The notes under the pieces are model-generated. The model had not been told where the DNA came from and ran no database searches. It saw only the letters and a list, made by a program, of their open reading frames with translations. The translations under genes and the position numbers were made by a program. 14,870 nt of DNA, taken from the NCBI GenBank assembly GCA_937874195.1, contig CALNBM010000070.1, positions 1 through 14,870 on the forward strand, read 5' to 3'. Of the stretch, positions 14,701 through 14,870 are shown one piece after another; position 1 is the first letter of the stretch, and every line of letters begins with the position of its first letter. The stretch is from an uncultured Clostridia bacterium. GTDB lineage: Bacteria; Bacillota; Clostridia; Christensenellales; UBA1242.

Positions 14701-14870
14701 CTACCTCATCGCTAAACCCATACAACTGAATGGTTGGAAATGTTTTTATTTCACTCCAAATATCATTATCAATATAACCATTTCTATAAGAAATAATAAT
14801 TTTAAAGTTCTCAAAACTTGATAAAGCTTTTAATTCATTTAATATTAAATGAATTAAAAGCTTTATCAAG
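11774..14870 (-). CDS. Large STAND/NACHT-type NTPase-like protein, N-terminus missing
   Basis: About 1030 codons, open at the window end; there is no true start. What remains starts inside a P-loop NTPase: IIISYR (24-29) fits the sensor strand of STAND NTPases (usually ...TSR). NPLMLRYFCEAY (81-92) fits the winged-helix region, and FTFQKLSDYLLARELL (216-231) is the 'F-x-F-x-x-LSDYLLAR' segment seen in large NTPase proteins. The rest is helical repeat-like sequence, with RIERLGKKYEWIAFF (about 715-730), a block I associate with big defence-type NTPases. Walker A and B would lie upstream, outside the window. Such proteins commonly sense phage components (Avs-like), and the tRNA neighbourhood is a typical place for defence genes. 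That role is inference. The first ~9 codons (14870-14844) are one arm of a palindrome and may be an assembly artefact. No terminator is obvious after 11774. Confidence 0.6.
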   Translation of the reverse strand, partial: LIKLLIHLILNELKALSSFENFKIIISYRNGYIDNDIWSEIKTFPTIQLYGFSDEVEAAIKFGELYNIEVNEILETSFTSNPLMLRYFCEAYTTTRYNKHKEIRKKTERGALAATFFFENAFKLISSRIIKELGIKKANGSLLEGISFWNNVGKGIAKVMIDKSRTYLYHCEMVKFLDCFNLNMDSIAVINSMQVHKLIEKKYIYDEGQYLEGYKFTFQKLSDYLLARELLSRKNVTQTWAEFINQGWIQKLLEHNMSIIESLVEWIPIRTGKELYEILKYDSLTNFEIAYLKGLRYRSLYSFERVDDYQNKILGFLRKKSFSDYFGDQWNKTIYSCLLVPYHPLNCVNYFNKRLLSMSNIHRDIALKEFFYSIDSDDKIIAQLKMATYADTTILSESFLINYISFCFWLLSLSNRSFRDKATGSLVLILIKNLKHIKTLWNLMIKITDEYIIERVFSVIYAVNVLNPNDSILKESYNDIKEYMFNNVISNARIIHFFLLMNKLIISRLKGYAKFSIFDLPKMDLNIVIKDQEEWKKMSLGVEYNKVQSSLYNGIADFGNYIASSRLEPFIFEDRNVVEKLKSNIKNFEESLTEDQYDLYLKRNEYNYENRLKFENLSDERLIEMLNASKIGKTIDIPLSTSESNMQKFKNSLSKEMLSQYGELFPKLDSLNNKSLDRLTIATTIYDKMIKIGYCKAIEDIDAHYSHFERSYDRHNHRIERLGKKYEWIAFFQFLGECLYNLDTKDNSWRNYHEMISIDIDPIQVLANPKQVYDFYDIFENIVKKLDIDWSVDNFITNYDNLNLINNFSNLKFNNKEFLPIHISAKFDKFNNEKDCYFRYNLVLNQSRKEAKDFLDDDIYHLTQGQTHYEYNFCLEELLKAEDELYYQEEINKMDFKPMWKECKVESEYNFSRFNGEDQWHYYLLSKTITDILEIKYNYDGTYRNQNDELVAFQSPFVKEYTYLYLEKSLFEKINAKLNLVIGVYSEKSKRNYKNENVLGDFEIGSEYDAGYKYSEGIFKLEKLRKRERRV
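14817..14870. repeat. Perfect 54-bp palindrome at the window end
   Basis: Two 27-base arms with no loop are centred on AATATT at about 14841-14846, and the outer arm stops exactly at the last base. The inner arm fits the coding frame of the large NTPase (NELKALSS). The outer arm is its mirror image. This is what a fold-back at a contig end looks like. Confidence 0.9.

Overview
The window is AT-rich (roughly 30% GC by eye). It uses TGA as a stop, has Shine-Dalgarno sites of the AAGGAG type, and carries a lipoprotein signal, a Dlt-like acyl-transfer cluster and a DUF6273-like domain. Together these suggest a low-GC Bacillota, probably a gut-type Clostridia or a relative. The exact lineage cannot be settled from this sequence. 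All protein genes lie on the minus strand; the only plus-strand gene is a tRNA-Thr. The right edge looks like a contig end, because a perfect 54-bp palindrome stops exactly at the last base.

Reading right to left: (1) 11774-14870 is the C-terminal part (>1000 aa) of a large STAND/NACHT-type NTPase-like protein, a candidate defence gene cut by the window end. (2) 10417-11773 is a long gene-poor stretch. It holds a strong plus-strand promoter with no obvious gene, short repeats, two broken tRNA-Thr-like 5' halves, one intact tRNA-Thr(GGT) with a strong terminator, and GGGGACA repeats that look like a small mobile-element relic. (3) 5296-10395 is a five-gene operon: MBOAT acyltransferase, SGNH/DltD-like protein, adenylate-forming ligase, GNAT acetyltransferase and acyl carrier protein. 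It resembles dltABCD in parts list, but the ligase lacks the usual amino-group-binding Asp and there is an extra GNAT. (4) 822-4778 is a MoxR AAA+ ATPase / small AAA-like protein / metallopeptidase-vWA operon, with a decayed copy of part of it just upstream at 5033-5226. (5) 1-569 is the N-terminal part of a secreted lipoprotein with Ig-like domains.

The most interesting locus is the MoxR-vWA operon. The MoxR protein begins with a DUF6273/C-type-lectin-like segment. Its YFLRSA...GVRPSLHL stretch has the codon signature expected of a diversity-generating retroelement (DGR) variable region: runs of NNT/NNC codons with scrambled first two bases, next to an unusually GC-rich conserved block. No reverse transcriptase or template repeat is in the window, so it would have to be diversified from elsewhere. 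The same ATPase is split by a frame change at an A7 run that is also a canonical -1 slippery sequence, so it is either programmed frameshifting/slippage, a fresh mutation or a base error. MoxR plus vWA plus a variable sensor fits the general design of NTP-dependent conflict/defence systems described in bacteria.

Functional logic (inference): the variable N-terminal domain of the ATPase would sense a ligand, and the MoxR motor would remodel the vWA-metallopeptidase partner. The Dlt-like operon would activate a carboxylic acid on the ligase, load it on the carrier protein, and pass it through MBOAT and SGNH proteins to a cell-envelope polymer. The tRNA-Thr region has the scars of an integration site.
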